In this document: positions 24,301 through 34,200 of the stretch, in pieces
How positions within the stretch are numbered: position 1 is the stretch's first letter
Layout of the letters: the number at the start of each line of letters is the position of its first letter
Source of the DNA: Microbotryum silenes-acaulis
Taxonomy: Eukaryota; Basidiomycota; Microbotryomycetes; Microbotryales; Microbotryaceae
Assembly (NCBI GenBank): GCA_003665825.1
Contig: QPFY01000042.1
Location: 1-35,748 of the forward strand
Reading direction: 5' to 3'
DNA: 35,748 nucleotides
Program-made: the position numbers and the translations under genes
The notes under the pieces: generated by a model
What the model saw: only the letters and a program-made list of their open reading frames with translations
Told to the model about the DNA's origin: nothing
The model's database searches: none

Positions 24301-25793
24301 GCAAGATGGCCGAGGCAGCGGTGAAGGGTAAGCAGGGGCACGGTCGACTCAGAACGCGAGAGAAAGGCAAGCTGCTGACACTTGGTGTGGTCCGCGTCCA
24401 AAAGGTAGAGACCGTCGTTAACCCTGGTACCGTGAGCAATGGCCTGGCCGTCCTTGGCGATGTCGATGCCGTCGCTGGTGAAGGCGAGTCGAACGCGGTC
24501 GGTGTCGCAGAGGCGAGAGACGGAGAGGAGGTTGACGTGGAGGCCCGGCGTGTGCAGAACGCCACGCAGCGTGATCGGATGTCCGGTCTTGGCAACGAAC
24601 GCTACGTCCCCCATGCCGATGGCCGTGATACCGCCGGCAATGCCGCCGATCTTGGTGTGCGCCGTCTGGCGATAAGCCGTGAATAGAGAACGATCGGCGA
24701 CCATGTGTGCCGTGGCGCCCGAGTCGACTACAAAGGCATCAGTCGGGAGTTGCCGGCGAGCGAACAGGCAGGAGGCGAAATAGCCGACGTTAGGCTGTTG
24801 AGCGGCGGGGAGAGACATGTCGTCCTGGTTGTCGTCGCCGGTGTGTTTTTGTTCGCCCCGGTGCTTGCAGTCGAGGGCCCAGTGCCCTTTCTTGTGGCAG
24901 CGGCGGCAGGGGCCGGCGGGCGGGTGTTTCGCCCGTGAGGTGCAGTCGCGCAGGCGGTGGCCGGGGGCGCGGCAGGCGGACAAGGGGAGGCGGTGGCGAG
25001 CATGGCCGAGTGTGATGACGAGAGTCCCCGCGAGCGAAGCTGGATGCGAATGCGATCCGTCCAGCGTCGTGAGTTCCGGGAGGTCGCGTTGGTTGCGCTG
25101 CTCGTCCGTGAATGTGAGGCGGAAGCTGTCGAGGCAAGGTGGGACCATGGCGAGCACGTGAGTGGCGAGCACGTCGTTGAGCGAGGTTTTGGCGTCGCGG
25201 ATTTCCTGCGCGATCGACATGTATTCGCGGAGCCAGGTGTCGTACGCCTCGACGGAGGCAGGCATCTTCCTGAAATCCCAAAGGCGGGCGAACAACTCGA
25301 GGGTGCGAGTGGCGTCGTCCGGTGCGAAACGAGCCTTGAGTGCGGCGAAGATGCGTGGTGCCGACAGGTCGTCGCTGGGGATGGTGTCGAGGGTGGCTGA
25401 GACGTCGGCGGAGTCGATCGAGCCAACGATGATTTCCCGCGCGGCGTCGTCACGGGCGGCAAGCTGGTCAGCCGTCCATGTCGGGGGGATGACACCGTCA
25501 AGAACGTAACCACGGACTTGATTTGGAAGCGCGAGACGGAGTTGACGTAACCAGTTCGTAAACGACTTAGGCCCGTCAAGACGAGCGTGCTTGGGGAACA
25601 CGACTTTTGATGCGGTGGCGGTGTTTGCCTGCGTGGCAGTGACGGGCGGGGTGGCGGCGGCGGCGGCGGCAGGGGGCGGTGAGGCCTGTAGAGCGGCAAG
25701 CTGTGCCTGTAGCGTGGCGATTTGCACGCTGATCGAAGGGTCAGGGGAGCTGGTGTCCCTGGGAGGCGAGGGCGGGGCGGGGGAGCTGTCCAT
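21309..25793 (-). CDS. Ty1/copia Gag-Pol polyprotein, copy E, altered Gag zinc-knuckle region (1494 aa)
   Basis: A full-length frame with catalytic residues of protease (DSG), integrase (D,D35E), reverse transcriptase (YVDD) and RNase H (TTDAEY, Glu retained) all present. Relative to copy D, one base is added near 25061 and one is lost near 24980. Between them about 28 residues at the end of the capsid domain are read in another frame, and the first cysteine of the first CCHC knuckle is lost (LSACRAPGH in place of [10 protein letters not shown]). The second knuckle is intact. RNA packaging may be impaired. The G10 tract gives an abrupt end, RGGGV. Either indel lies in a short G or C run and could be a base-calling error, in which case E would be an intact element like B. 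Confidence 0.93.
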   Translation of the reverse strand: MDSSPAPPSPPRDTSSPDPSISVQIATLQAQLAALQASPPPAAAAAATPPVTATQANTATASKVVFPKHARLDGPKSFTNWLRQLRLALPNQVRGYVLDGVIPPTWTADQLAARDDAAREIIVGSIDSADVSATLDTIPSDDLSAPRIFAALKARFAPDDATRTLELFARLWDFRKMPASVEAYDTWLREYMSIAQEIRDAKTSLNDVLATHVLAMVPPCLDSFRLTFTDEQRNQRDLPELTTLDGSHSHPASLAGTLVITLGHARHRLPLSACRAPGHRLRDCTSRAKHPPAGPCRRCHKKGHWALDCKHRGEQKHTGDDNQDDMSLPAAQQPNVGYFASCLFARRQLPTDAFVVDSGATAHMVADRSLFTAYRQTAHTKIGGIAGGITAIGMGDVAFVAKTGHPITLRGVLHTPGLHVNLLSVSRLCDTDRVRLAFTSDGIDIAKDGQAIAHGTRVNDGLYLLDADHTKCQQLAFLSRSESTVPLLTLHRCLGHLAPSSIQKMIAAGLLDGFGAGYSDKDVEEFVCNACLGSKGHRLPFPDSESHSPERLGLVHSDVLSFPTPSLTGKRYLVTFLDDHSRKLWAYAIDHKSDVFPTFQTWLAEVELETNERLKTLRTDNGGEYQSNAFTEFCKSRGIRRQYSIPYTPQQNGRAERVNLSIVEGVLALLADSHLPATFWDEAAAYFVYCKNRCSHSALAKQTPESVWNGQRTTATALHPFGCAAWLTVAPNLRSKLDPKAARVIFTGYDLASKAFRFFDHSTNKVVIGRNATFLDDDFPGLPINTPVDADDTERQFVIPADTPAPAVKTRTPLVRSAHMDVSSSLDDSAMSAVDVAPGYTGGSLLNSTDTSPSPSPSLAPLSSPATSSAGGPSLDDSDDPLDLLNSNTAVRLNLMDVHQSDDDTLVTPAPAMAPAEQPSDDDSPDEIDFLSRHHRAFIAAEDDNPALEAIEPIKSITSDPQTWREAMSSDEHDIWAQAAAAEFTAMRDDFKVFTIEPRSSVPPGATIVTSKFVWKTKRDARGDVTGRKARLVAQGNRQRDGIDFSETFAPVARFSSIRCLLALAAANGYHVHQADIDKAYLHGELDHDIWMTTPRGFDFPSDKVLRLRRSIYGLKQAGRIWNRHIDTSLRSLGYKATGTDHCIYSHIDDQQRPHYIALYVDDLLIVSPALDEIERVISGLEQRYGVKRLGPAEYILGIQIRRLDDGSIALSQERYIMDVLARFHFDTTTRGATVPMTPGLSLTAVPGQGTERIRSWYLQAIGSLLYISLGTRPDIAFAVSYLSRFANNPGRRHWIAVKHVLRYLRATYRDELLYARGPAKVTGVVGYSDANWGACVDTSISTMGFVFYLAGSAVSWSSKRQTRVADSTTDAEYLALSHAGKEAIYLTQLLSELHVRPIDAAHIFTDNEAAAAVAHDPVRTSGTRHIRLREHFVRDMVNRGDISLSHVGTADMVADLFTKALGPKIFGIHCYALGLRTRHPRLKSTSRSRGGGV

Positions 25794-25871
25794 GCTGCGA
25801 TGGTGCGATGGGCTGGGGCGGCTCGAGTGGCTGGGCTCGAGGGAAAATGCAAGCGGCGGGGCTGGTAGCTC

Positions 25872-25885
25872 GTGGGCTTATAACC
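25872..25885 (-). other. Primer binding site, copy E
   Basis: Plus-strand GTGGGCTTATAACC, identical to the other copies and directly inside the LTR end at 25886. Confidence 0.5.
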
Positions 25886-26241
25886 TATTCGATCAACTCT
25901 ACTACGTCAGCGATGTAGTTATAGCCAAGAGTGATGAATCTCATTTCAACATACCTATTCGATCAACTCTACTACGTCAGCGATGTAGTTATAGCCAAGA
26001 GTGATGAATAGGAAGCTAACAGTAAGGGAGCCGCGCGCCCCAAGTCCTCAGCCAGGGAGCCCTCGGGGCTGAGCCAATGTGCCAGGCTCGCTGCGCGCGC
26101 CTAGTCCCAGGCTCGCTCCGCGCGCCCAAGTCCTGGGCCGATGTGCCCGGCTCGCTCCGCGCGCCTAAGTCCTGAGCCGATGCGCCCGGGCTCGCTCCGC
26201 GCGCCTAAGTCCTGACCCGAGCGGAGAGTGGATTCCTCACA
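25886..26241 (-). mobile_element. LTR, 5' of copy E and outer end of the array
   Basis: Long-form LTR (356 bp) with two terminal modules and the extra 25-bp unit. It carries several private single-base indels (GAGCCCTCGGG, GCGCCTAGTCCC, GCCCGGGCTCG). The outer end, TGTGAGGAATCC on the minus strand, is at 26241. The next base begins coding sequence of a different copia element, which makes this the only boundary between the array and foreign flanking DNA in the window. Confidence 0.88.
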
Positions 26242-28622
26242 CTTCTCCTGCGACACCTGCAAAGCGGCAAAGGCAACCAGGAACCTTTTCCCAACATCGG
26301 ACTCTCGCGCTTCGCAACCACTTGAACTGGTCCACTCCGATGTCCTCACTCTGCCCGAACCAGCCACTGACGGGGAAACGATATGTTGTCACCTTCATCG
26401 ATGATTTTCTCCCGAAAGACGTGGGTCAGCGCGCTGAGAAACAAGAGTCAAGTCTTCGACACTTCCAGCGTTGGCACACCATGATCGACGCTCAACGGGC
26501 TCAAGCTCCGCACGTTAACGAACGGACAATGGCGGCGAATACACGTCCAAAGCCTTCATTGAGTACTGCTCTCCCCACGGCATTACCAGGCAGCTCACAA
26601 TCCCGTACACCCCGGAGCAGAACGGCCGAGCCGAAAGGACAAACCGCACGATCGTCGAGGGGACGATCGCCCTGCTCCAGCACTCGGGACTGCCCACAAC
26701 ACTCTGGCGAGAGGCCCTCCGGTACGTTGTTGACACCAAGAACCTCAGCCCGCACAGCGCCATCGACCACAAGATCCCGGACGCTGTCTGGTATGGCAAA
26801 CCTCCCAGCACGGCAAACCTGAAGGGTATTCGGCTGCCGCGCCTGGCACACCACCCTCAGCACAAGCGGGCAAAACTCGACCCCAAGGCCAAACCATTCA
26901 TCTTCGTTGGCATCGATAACAAATCCAAGGCCTGGACGCTGTACGACTCGCCACAACTTCGTTCTTCCAGAGCCGCGACGTCCTATTCGATGAGAAAGTC
27001 TTCCCCGCTCGAGATGCCCCGATCGACCAACCGAAACCTCCCATGACGTCCACCACTGGCGACTGGACCTTTGTTGACACTGCCCATGGCTCCGCGCTGC
27101 ACCACCTCCGTCCCTCCAACCTGTTGTGCACGAAAATCGATTTGCCGCGCTTGAGACCAACGCGAGTGACGACACAACGATCGACATGTCCAACGATGGC
27201 TTTGACACACCGTCCGACATGTCCAGGGCTCAGTTTCTCGCCATCACCTCCTGCGTCGGACGTGACCGACGACTCGGCCGACCCAATCGACTTCTTGTCA
27301 TGCCCGTCTCGCGCCGCTGCCTTCGCGCCACCACTGCTGGTTCATCGGTCGTCCGAACTTGAAGGGCCAACCGAGGACCCCAAAATTGGTCGCAGGCGGT
27401 CAAGTCAGGTAAAGAGGAGATCTGGAGGCAAGCAGCAGCCGATGAGTTTCACTCCCTTGCCACCGAGTACAAATGCTTCACCCCGGTCGACTCCTCCTCA
27501 CTGCCCCCCGGTGCCAAAGTCCTTGGATCCAGGTTCATCTTCCGCACCAAACGCGATCAACTTGGCAAGATCACTTCGCACAAGGGCCGGCTCGTTGCAC
27601 AAGGCTTCTCCCAGCGCCCAGGTATCGATTACGATGAGACGTTTGCTCCTGTCGCCAAGTTCACCTCAATCCGAGCTCTCATCGCACTGGCCGCCGCCAA
27701 AAACCTCCATGTCCATCAGGCCGACGTTGACAAGGCATACCTCCACGGCGAGCTGAAGGAAGACCTCTACATGCGCGTCCCACAAGGTGTTGACATGCCC
27801 GGTAAAGTCCTCAAACTCCATCGATCGATCTATGGCCTCAAGCAGGCCGGCCGAGTCTGGAATGAGCACATTGACTTGACGCTGAAGAGCCTCAACTACC
27901 GCGCCACAGCCAAGGACCACTGCGTGTACGTACGACGCGACGGCGACCACTACCACTACATCGCCCTCTACGTCGATGACTTGCTGATGGTCAGCCCTTC
28001 GGAGGACGAGATCGAGCGCATCCTCAACGGCCTGGAGCAAAAATACGGCATCAAGCGACTTGGCCCAGCCCAATACATCTTGGGGATCCAGATCAAACGA
28101 CAGGCCGACAAGTCCATCATCCTGTCGCAGGAGGCGTACATCACCAGCATCCTCCGCAGATTTGGCATGTCTGACAGCAGCCCCGCCTCCACGCCCATGG
28201 CCCCAAACCGCCAGCTTGAGCATTCGCTCGCGGAACCGTCAAAGATCGCTCAGACACGCTACATGCAGGCCATTGGGTGCCTCCTCTACGCCGCCACTGG
28301 TACTCGCCCAGACATCTCCTACGCCGTTGGATACCTTGCACGCTTCTCTGCCAGTCCCACACCTGAACACTGGACGGCCATCAAGACTGTCTTCCGGTAC
28401 TTACGTGGAACCGCACGTCTGGGACTGCACTACAGCTCTGAACAAGGCAAGTTCTCCGGCTTCACCGGTTACTCTGACGCAGACTGGGGAACCTGCACCA
28501 CATCATCACGGTCAACCATGGGGTACAGCTTCCACCTGGCTGGATCTGTCATCTCCTGGTCCTCCAAAGTGCAAAACCGTGTGGCCGACTCCACCACAGA
28601 CGCCGAGTATAAGGGCAAATGA
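26242..28622 (+). pseudogene. Decayed Ty1/copia pol of a second family (element F)
   Basis: Recognisable in order: the integrase zinc-motif cysteines FSCDTC (from 26243), LVHSDV, GKRYVVTFIDD after a frameshift near 26370, DNGGEY (Asp codon 26525) and EQNGRAER (Glu codon 26633) with the D-x35-E spacing, an eroded linker with further frameshifts (27000-27380), then one open stretch from about 27363 to 28622. That stretch carries [50 protein letters not shown] (about 27969) and the RNase H start GYSDADWG and TTDAEY. It is clearly related to, but distinct from, the array family. It lacks gag and protease on the left, where the array begins, and the last part of RNase H on the right, where it breaks at a C15 run. 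Multiple frameshifts make it non-functional. Confidence 0.9.
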
Positions 28623-28637
28623 CCCCCCCCCCCCCCC
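28623..28637 (+). repeat. C15 homopolymer at the end of element F
   Basis: Fifteen consecutive C, preceded by AAGGGCAAATGA and followed by TAAAAAAGAG. It marks the exact point where RNase H homology stops. Homopolymers of this size are prone to length errors. Confidence 0.9.
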
Positions 28638-28799
28638 TAAAAAAGAGTTGGCTCTTGAGTTAGGTAGTGGCCCCAGAAGCAAAAAAGTCACGTGATATTG
28701 TGTTTTTGATCTTCATTGCATCGACTCAACATCAGCACGACCCAGTGTAGCTCGAACTTTTCGCGGTGCTGCAAAGAGATTGCGCTCATATCCTGTCGC
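28638..28799. other. Unique spacer between element F and the first satellite
   Basis: About 160 bp without a recognisable gene. It contains a small inverted repeat (AAGAG-TTGG-CTCTT, near 28643) and the 8-bp palindrome TCACGTGA (28688-28695), an E-box core. No role can be assigned. Confidence 0.6.
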
Positions 28800-30525
28800 C
28801 GCACCGTCCGGTGCCGAATTCAGATTCCTGTTCCCGCACCGTGCGGCGCCGAAACAGATCTCACTCGAGGGAGAAGACTGCGCTCGATTCCTGTTCCCGC
28901 ACCGTGCGGCGCCGAAACCAGATTCCTGTTCCGCACCGTGCGGCGCCGAAACCAGATTCCTGTTCCCGCACCGTGCGGCGCCGAAACCAGATTCCTGTTC
29001 CCGCACCGTGCGGCGCCGAAACCAGATTCCTGTTCTCGCACCGTCCGGTGCCGAATTCAGATTCCTGTTCCCGCACCGTGCGGCGCCGAAACCAGATTCT
29101 TGTTCTCGCACCGTGCGGCGCCAAATTCAGATTCCTGTTCCCGCACCGTGCGGCGCCGAATTCAGATTCTTGTTCCCGCACCGTGCGGCGCCGAAACCAG
29201 ATTCTTGTTCTCGCACCGTGCGGTGCCGAATTCAGATTCCTGTTCCCGCACCGTGCGGCGCCGAATTCAGATTCTTGTTCCCGCACCGTGCCCGAAACCA
29301 GAGCACCGTGCGGTGCCGCAACCGAAACAGATTCTTGTTCCCGCACCGTGCGGTGCCGAATTCAGATTCCTGTTCCCGCACCGTGCGGCCCGAATTCAGA
29401 TTCCTGTTCCCGCACCGTGCGGCGCCGAAACCAGATTCCTGTTCTCGCACCGTCCGGTGCCGAAACAGATCTCACTCGAGGAGAAGACTGCGCTCGATTC
29501 CTGGCACCGTGCGGTGCCGAAACCAGATTCTTGTTCCCGCACCGTCCGGTGCCGAAACAGATCTCACTCGAGGGAGAAGACTGCGCTCGATTCCTGTTCC
29601 CGCACCGTGCGGTGCCGAAACCAGATTCTTGTTCCCGCACCGTCCGGTGCCGAAACAGATCTCACTCGAGGAGAAGACTGCGCTCGATTCCTGTTCCCGC
29701 ACCGTGCGGTGCCGAAACCAGATTCTTGTTCCGCACCGTCCGGTGCCGAAACAGATCTCACTCGAGGGAAAGACTGCGCTCGATTCCTGTTCCCGCACCG
29801 TCCGGTGCCGAAACAGATCTCACTCGAGGGAGAAGACTGCGCTCGATTCCTGTTCCCGCACCGTGCGGCGCCGAATTCAGATTCCTGTTCCCGCACCCGG
29901 TGCCGAATTCAGATTCCTGTTCTCGCACCGTCGAAACCAGATTCTTGTTCTCGCACCGTCCGGTGCCGAAACCAGATTCTTGTTCCCGCACCGTGCGGTG
30001 CCGAAACAGATCTCACTCGAGGGAGAAGACTGCGCTCGATTCCTGTTCCCGCACCGTGCGGTGCCGAAACCAGATTCCTGTTCCCGCACCGTCCGGTGCC
30101 GAAACAGATCTCACTCGAGGGAGAAGACTGCGCTCGATTCCTGTTCCCGCACCGTGCGCGCCGAATTCAGATTCCTGTTCCGCACCGTGCGGTGCCGAAT
30201 TCAGATTCCTGTTCTCGCACCGTCCGGTGCCGAAACAGATCTCACTCGAGGGAGAAGACTGCGCTCGATTCCTGTTCCCGCACCGTGCGGTGCCGAAACC
30301 AGATTCCTGTTCCGCACCGTGCGGTGCCGAATTCAGATTCCTGTTCTCGCACCGTCCGGTGCCGAAACAGATCTCACTCGAGGGAGACTGCGCTCGATTC
30401 CTGTTCCCGCACCGTGCGGTGCCGAAACCAGATTCCTGTTCTCGCACCGTCCGGTGCCGAAACAGATCTCACTCGAGGGAGAAGACTGCGCTCGATTCCT
30501 GTTCCCGCACCGTGCGGCGCCGAAT
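28800..30525. repeat. Satellite 1: about 42 palindrome-bearing 35-bp monomers, later composite
   Basis: The core monomer (GATTCCTGTTCCCGCACCG, then TGCGGCGCCGAAACCA) is 35 bp. I count about 42 occurrences of the GCACCG core. Most contain GCACCG-TN-CGGTGC, a 6-bp perfect inverted repeat with a 2-base centre, or a one-mismatch form ending CGGCGC. Monomers end in GAAACCA or GAATTCA. From about 29465 a second 29-bp block (GATCTCACTCGAGGGAGAAG, then ACTGCGCTC) is inserted at intervals; with one earlier copy at 28858 there are about 11. This builds a composite unit of roughly 96-98 bp. No unique spacers or cas genes occur, so it is not CRISPR. All three forward frames are stop-free across the array only because the monomer lacks stops. 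Confidence 0.9.
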
Positions 30526-30612
30526 TCAGTATATAGGTACCATAGGTGGGGTACAGCCCAATTCCGGGATACATTTTGGAATAGAACCCCAAATTCCCAG
30601 TGAAAATGAAAA
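30526..30612. other. Short unique spacer between satellites 1 and 2
   Basis: About 87 bp, starting with GTATATAGGTACC and ending in AT-rich sequence. No gene or known element was recognised. Confidence 0.5.
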
Positions 30613-32028
30613 TTGACAGTGCAGGGGAAATTGCTCGTGCACTGCTGAAATCCAGTTATTTGGCAAAAACCGTCAAATCGAGGTGCACGGTCAATTGCTC
30701 GTGCACTGCTGAAATCCACTTTTTCGACTCTGAAGGGCGGCACGGGTCAAAACCGTCAAATCGAGGTGCACGGTCAATTGCTCGTGCACTGCTGAAATCC
30801 ACTTTTTCGACTCTGAAGGGCGGCACGGGTCAAAAACCGTCAAATCGAGGTGCACGGTCAATTGCTCGTGCACTGCTGAAATCCACTTTTTCGACTCTGA
30901 AGGGCGGCACGGTCAAAAACCGCCAAATCGAGGTGCACGGTCAATTGCTCGTGCACCGCTGAAATCCACTTTCGACTCTTGGCCACGGGAAAAAAATGCA
31001 AAAAAAATTGTCAAATCGAGGTGCACGGTCAATTGCTCGTGCACTGCTGAAATCCACTTTTTCGACTCTGAAGGGCGGCACGGGTCAAAAACCGTCAAAT
31101 CGAGGTGCACGGTCAATTGCTCGTGCACTGCTGAAATCCACTTTTCGACTCTGAAGGGCGGCACGGGTCAAAAACCGTCAAATCGAGGTGCACGGTCAAT
31201 TGCTCGTGCACTGCTGAAATCCACTTTTTCGACTCTGAAGGGCGGCACGGGTCAAAAACCGTCAAATCGAGGTGCACGGTCAATTGCTCGTGCACTGCTG
31301 AAATCCACTTTTTCGACTCTGAAGGGCGGCACGGGTCAAAAACCGTCAAATCGAGGTGCACGGTCAATTGCTCGTGCACCGCTGAAATCCACTTTTTCGA
31401 CTCTGAAGGGCGGCACGGGTCAAAAACCGTCAAATCGAGGTGCACGGTCAATTGCTCGTGCACTGCTGAAATCCACTTTTCGACTCTGAAGGGCGGCACG
31501 GGTCAAAAACCGCCAAATCGAGGTGCACGGTCAATTGCTCGTGCACTGCTGAAATCCACTTTTTCGGCAAAACCGTCAAATCGAGGTGCACGGTCAATTG
31601 CTCGTGCACCGCTGAAATCCACTTTTTCGACTCTGAAGGGCGGCACGGGTCAAAAACCGCCAAATCGAGGTGCACGGTCAATTGCTCGTGCACCGCTGAA
31701 ATCCACTTTTTCGACTCTGAAGGGCGGCACGGGTCAAAAACCGTCAAATCGAGGTGCACGGTCAATTGCTCGTGCACTGCTGAAATCCACTTTTTCGACT
31801 CTGAAGGGCGCACGGTCAAAAAACCGCCAAATCGAGGTGCACGGTCAATTGCTCGTGCACCGCTGAAATCCACTTTTTCGACTCTGAAGGGCGGCACGGG
31901 TCAAAAACCGCCAAATCGAGGTGCACGGTCAATTGCTCGTGCACCGCTGAAATCCACTTTTTCGACGCTGAAGGGCGGCACACGTCAAAAACCGTCAAAT
32001 CGAGGTGCACGGTCAATTGCTCGTGCAT
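30613..32028. repeat. Satellite 2: about 18 tandem 84-bp monomers
   Basis: The unit reads from GTCAAATCGAGGTGCACGGT through TGCTGAAATCCACTTTTTCG and GAAGGGCGGCACGGGTC to AAAAACC, about 84 bp. I count 18 copies of the ATTGCTCGTGCA segment, the first (about 30630) and last (about 32012) being degenerate. Each unit contains a 7-bp inverted repeat, GTGCACG ... CGTGCAC, separated by 10 bases centred on CAATTG. One unit near 31560 is shortened by about 25 bp, and the unit at 30970-31010 carries a variant A-rich segment. Minus-strand frames (MPPFRVEK...) are by-products of the 84-bp period, which is a multiple of 3. Confidence 0.92.
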
Positions 32029-32103
32029 TGCGAGATGGCATTGCAGCGTGAAACCCCGTGCACCGAGTAAGCCTGAGCCCCGAGCGCTGAACCGAGATCG
32101 GAT

Positions 32104-32126
32104 CCGAAATGGGAAACCCATTTCGG
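32104..32126. other. Perfect 10-bp hairpin
   Basis: CCGAAATGGG-AAA-CCCATTTCGG: a 10-bp perfect stem with a 3-base loop in unique sequence just after satellite 2. No T-run follows, so a bacterial-type terminator is not suggested. Its function is unknown. Confidence 0.7.
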
Positions 32127-32149
32127 GCTTCGGCGTATCGCTAGAGCTG

Positions 32150-32290
32150 AGCCACGGCAGACTTGAGGACTTGTAGACGTTGATAAGTTTATTGCAACTC
32201 TGTCACGATCACAGCTGGCTTATATAGGCTTGATTTGTCCTATTCTGCGTTGTTTTTTCAGTATACTCAATTTTACTAGTCGTTGTGGCC
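32150..32290. promoter_or_regulatory. Possible solo-LTR remnant or promoter
   Basis: This AT-richer patch contains CTTATATAGG (32219-32228), which reads as TATATAAG on the minus strand. About 30 bp further along the minus strand lies AATAAA (32193-32188). TATA followed closely by a polyadenylation signal resembles the U3-R layout of an LTR in minus orientation. Alternatively, on the plus strand the TATA lies about 200 bp before a CT-rich leader and an ATG at 32432 that opens only a 99-codon frame. No LTR ends were found, so neither reading is firm. Confidence 0.3.
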
Positions 32291-33289
32291 TCGTCTGAGG
32301 CCCGTCCGAGTCGACTTCAGCGCGCGCGCCAACGCTCCTTTCCCTCTCCCCACTCACTCGCCCGACCCGACTCGACTCAGCTCTGAAACCACTACACCAC
32401 AACGCTCTCCCCACATCACCCAATCGGCAAGATGCAGCTCGATCACTCTCGACGGACGCTCGACGTGTGCCTTTGTGCGGGCTCACGCGGGGGCACGGTG
32501 CGACGTCGCACGACACGACGATCAACAACTCCGACATCGCGTCTTCGGCACGATACGATGGGCAGATCGATACGAGAGGGCGTGGTCACTTTCAGCAGCG
32601 TACTAACTACGTCGATGCATCGCTCGAGCGTCCTCGGTCGGACATGTGCCCAGTCAGCGCACCGCCTCGATCACCCCAATCGCCCACAAGCTACTCGACC
32701 CATGAGTGTGGTGAGCCCTTCATTCAGATAGTCCTCAGCTCTCGTTCGATTCGCTCACCTCATGTTTGTCTTTGCTGCTCACCACACTAGTTCAGATTGC
32801 GCGTTGGCCAACGCGCTGGCATCCGAGCTTCGCACCGAACCGCTCTGTGACTTGTACAACCATATTCTGCGATCACAATGCCCAACCCACATCAGCTCCA
32901 TCGAGGAGACGCTCACCCTTCTCCAGGTCTCGAATCGATGCATATGTCACTCGACCCACATCGCCGCACCCCGAACACCACTATCGACCGGTGACGATCT
33001 CCTCCGCCACCCCCACATCGCCCACTTCGCGTCGTCAACTTCAACCCATCACACGAATGCAATCACCTCCTCCGCCACCCCCACATCGTTCACTCTCGTC
33101 GACAAGATTGACCAATCGCACGAGTGCAATCACTCGCTGTCACATGTCTTTCTTCGAATCGAAGAGTCTCATCGGCAAGCTCAGGGTTTGTTTGTCGGAA
33201 CATGTGATGCACGACCCGACTGATTTCGTCGATGTCGAGATCCGAGACCTGCATCGGCTCGAGCACTTTCACTCCGTCTCAACCGCCCG
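32291..33289. other. Non-coding, CT- and TCGA-rich sequence, no gene recognised
   Basis: Only short overlapping frames in both strands, with Ser/His/Arg-rich translations typical of compositional bias and no conserved motif. A 22-bp exact direct repeat (CTCCTCCGCCACCCCCACAT, then CG) occurs at 32999-33020 and 33067-33088. Confidence 0.6.
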
Positions 33290-34200
33290 CGACTTACTCA
33301 ACCTCCCGCGCTTGTCAGCCAGCTCATCGATTCATTCGTCCCAAGTCACTACGTCTCAACTCGTCGCTATAAATATACCACATTCCAGCTCGCCTTCCTC
33401 GCCATTCAACTTGATTGGACTTGCACGCTGGCTTTCAAGCTCGTCGATCGCATCATCCAATTGACTTTCGGGCAAAACTGTCGAGATTCGCCACGGAACA
33501 CCTCGTCGCTTCACATTTTACTCGACCTCCATCCTACGTTGCGCAGGTTGAAGCGTCAAGACACGACTCGAACTTCTTCGGATCGCTCGAATTGGGCCTC
33601 GAACTGTGACGATTTTTCGCACTCTCAATCGACCTCGGCGCTTCGCTCGACCAGCTTGTTACGTGCGATCAGCATCCCACCTCTCCGATTTGCACGTTCG
33701 TACACGCTTCTGAAAGTCTGGTCATGCGGTCATGGACTGCGATCGGCGTCGCATGGCGCTCCACCTCCTCTCGCTTCGCTTCTTGCACTCACCTCCCAGG
33801 GTTTCGACGAAATTGCTCGGCAGTTACTAAGCGAGCAAACGTCCGAAAGGTCAGTGAGTGCTTTCAACCTGAAGGCATAATCTTCCTCCACACCTCGCGT
33901 TGCAAGTATGTGCAGTCTTGCTCATGTTTGACTTTTGATTTGCTCCACCGGGTCTCAGATTTCTGCCTGCGCTCAAGTCGACTCTTTGGACTCCCATTTG
34001 CTCCCAACCGTTTCCAGTCTGAAGAAAGATCGTCCACCATTTCCAATTGGGATCGACAATCTCCTGGCGAAGCTTGCTTTGCTCGACCTCGATCTCCTCT
34101 CGCTCGACCCTGACCTCAAAACTCAACTCGGTGCGACCGTTCGTTGAGGAGCGTGTAAGCTCTCATCTTTGCCGCTGCTGCCTCGCCCACTTGTCATTCG
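33290..34200. repeat. Long direct repeat, left copy
   Basis: It aligns by eye with 34806-35730 at an offset of about 1512-1518 bp. Shared blocks include CGCCATTCAA at 33400, CTCGCTTCGCTTCTTGCACT (33767), GCGAGCAAACGTC, GGTCAGTGAGTG, TGCTCATGTTTGACTTT-like and CTCAACTCGGTGCGAC (34122). Divergence is moderate (roughly a quarter of positions). The frames are broken differently in the two copies, so the conserved unit is DNA, not protein. A TATAAATA motif (33369-33376) is found in this copy only. Confidence 0.75.

Larger units (their letters stand above)
6342..25885. repeat. Giant inverted repeat of retrotransposon copies (arms B-C and D-E)
   Basis: The inner arms, copy C (to 16060) and copy D (from 16193), are reverse complements with a constant coordinate sum of 32251-32252. 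The 132 bp between them (16061-16192) are the unpaired end of the C LTR. The outer arms, B and E, continue the symmetry with a sum of 32225-32227; the 25-bp step comes from the different LTR forms between the copies. Arm identity looks well above 99 percent by eye. Confidence 0.9.

Noticed and set aside
26101..26367. 88-codon minus frame spanning the LTR and element F
   Set aside because: It crosses a transposon boundary and reads antisense through integrase; chance frame.
28631..28640. CCCTAA after the C15 run as a telomere seed
   Set aside because: Only a single CCCTAA, readily explained by the C run next to TAAAA.
28716..30616. Three overlapping forward frames of more than 600 codons each
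   Set aside because: They translate satellite 1 in every phase; no domain, codon bias or non-repeat sequence supports a gene.
28800..32028. Possible CRISPR-like arrays
   Set aside because: Units are head-to-tail without unique spacers, there are no cas genes, and the surroundings are eukaryotic.
30691..32121. Minus-strand frames of 60-149 codons with repeated VHEQLTVHLDLTVF
   Set aside because: Product of the 84-bp satellite period being a multiple of 3; no unique sequence.
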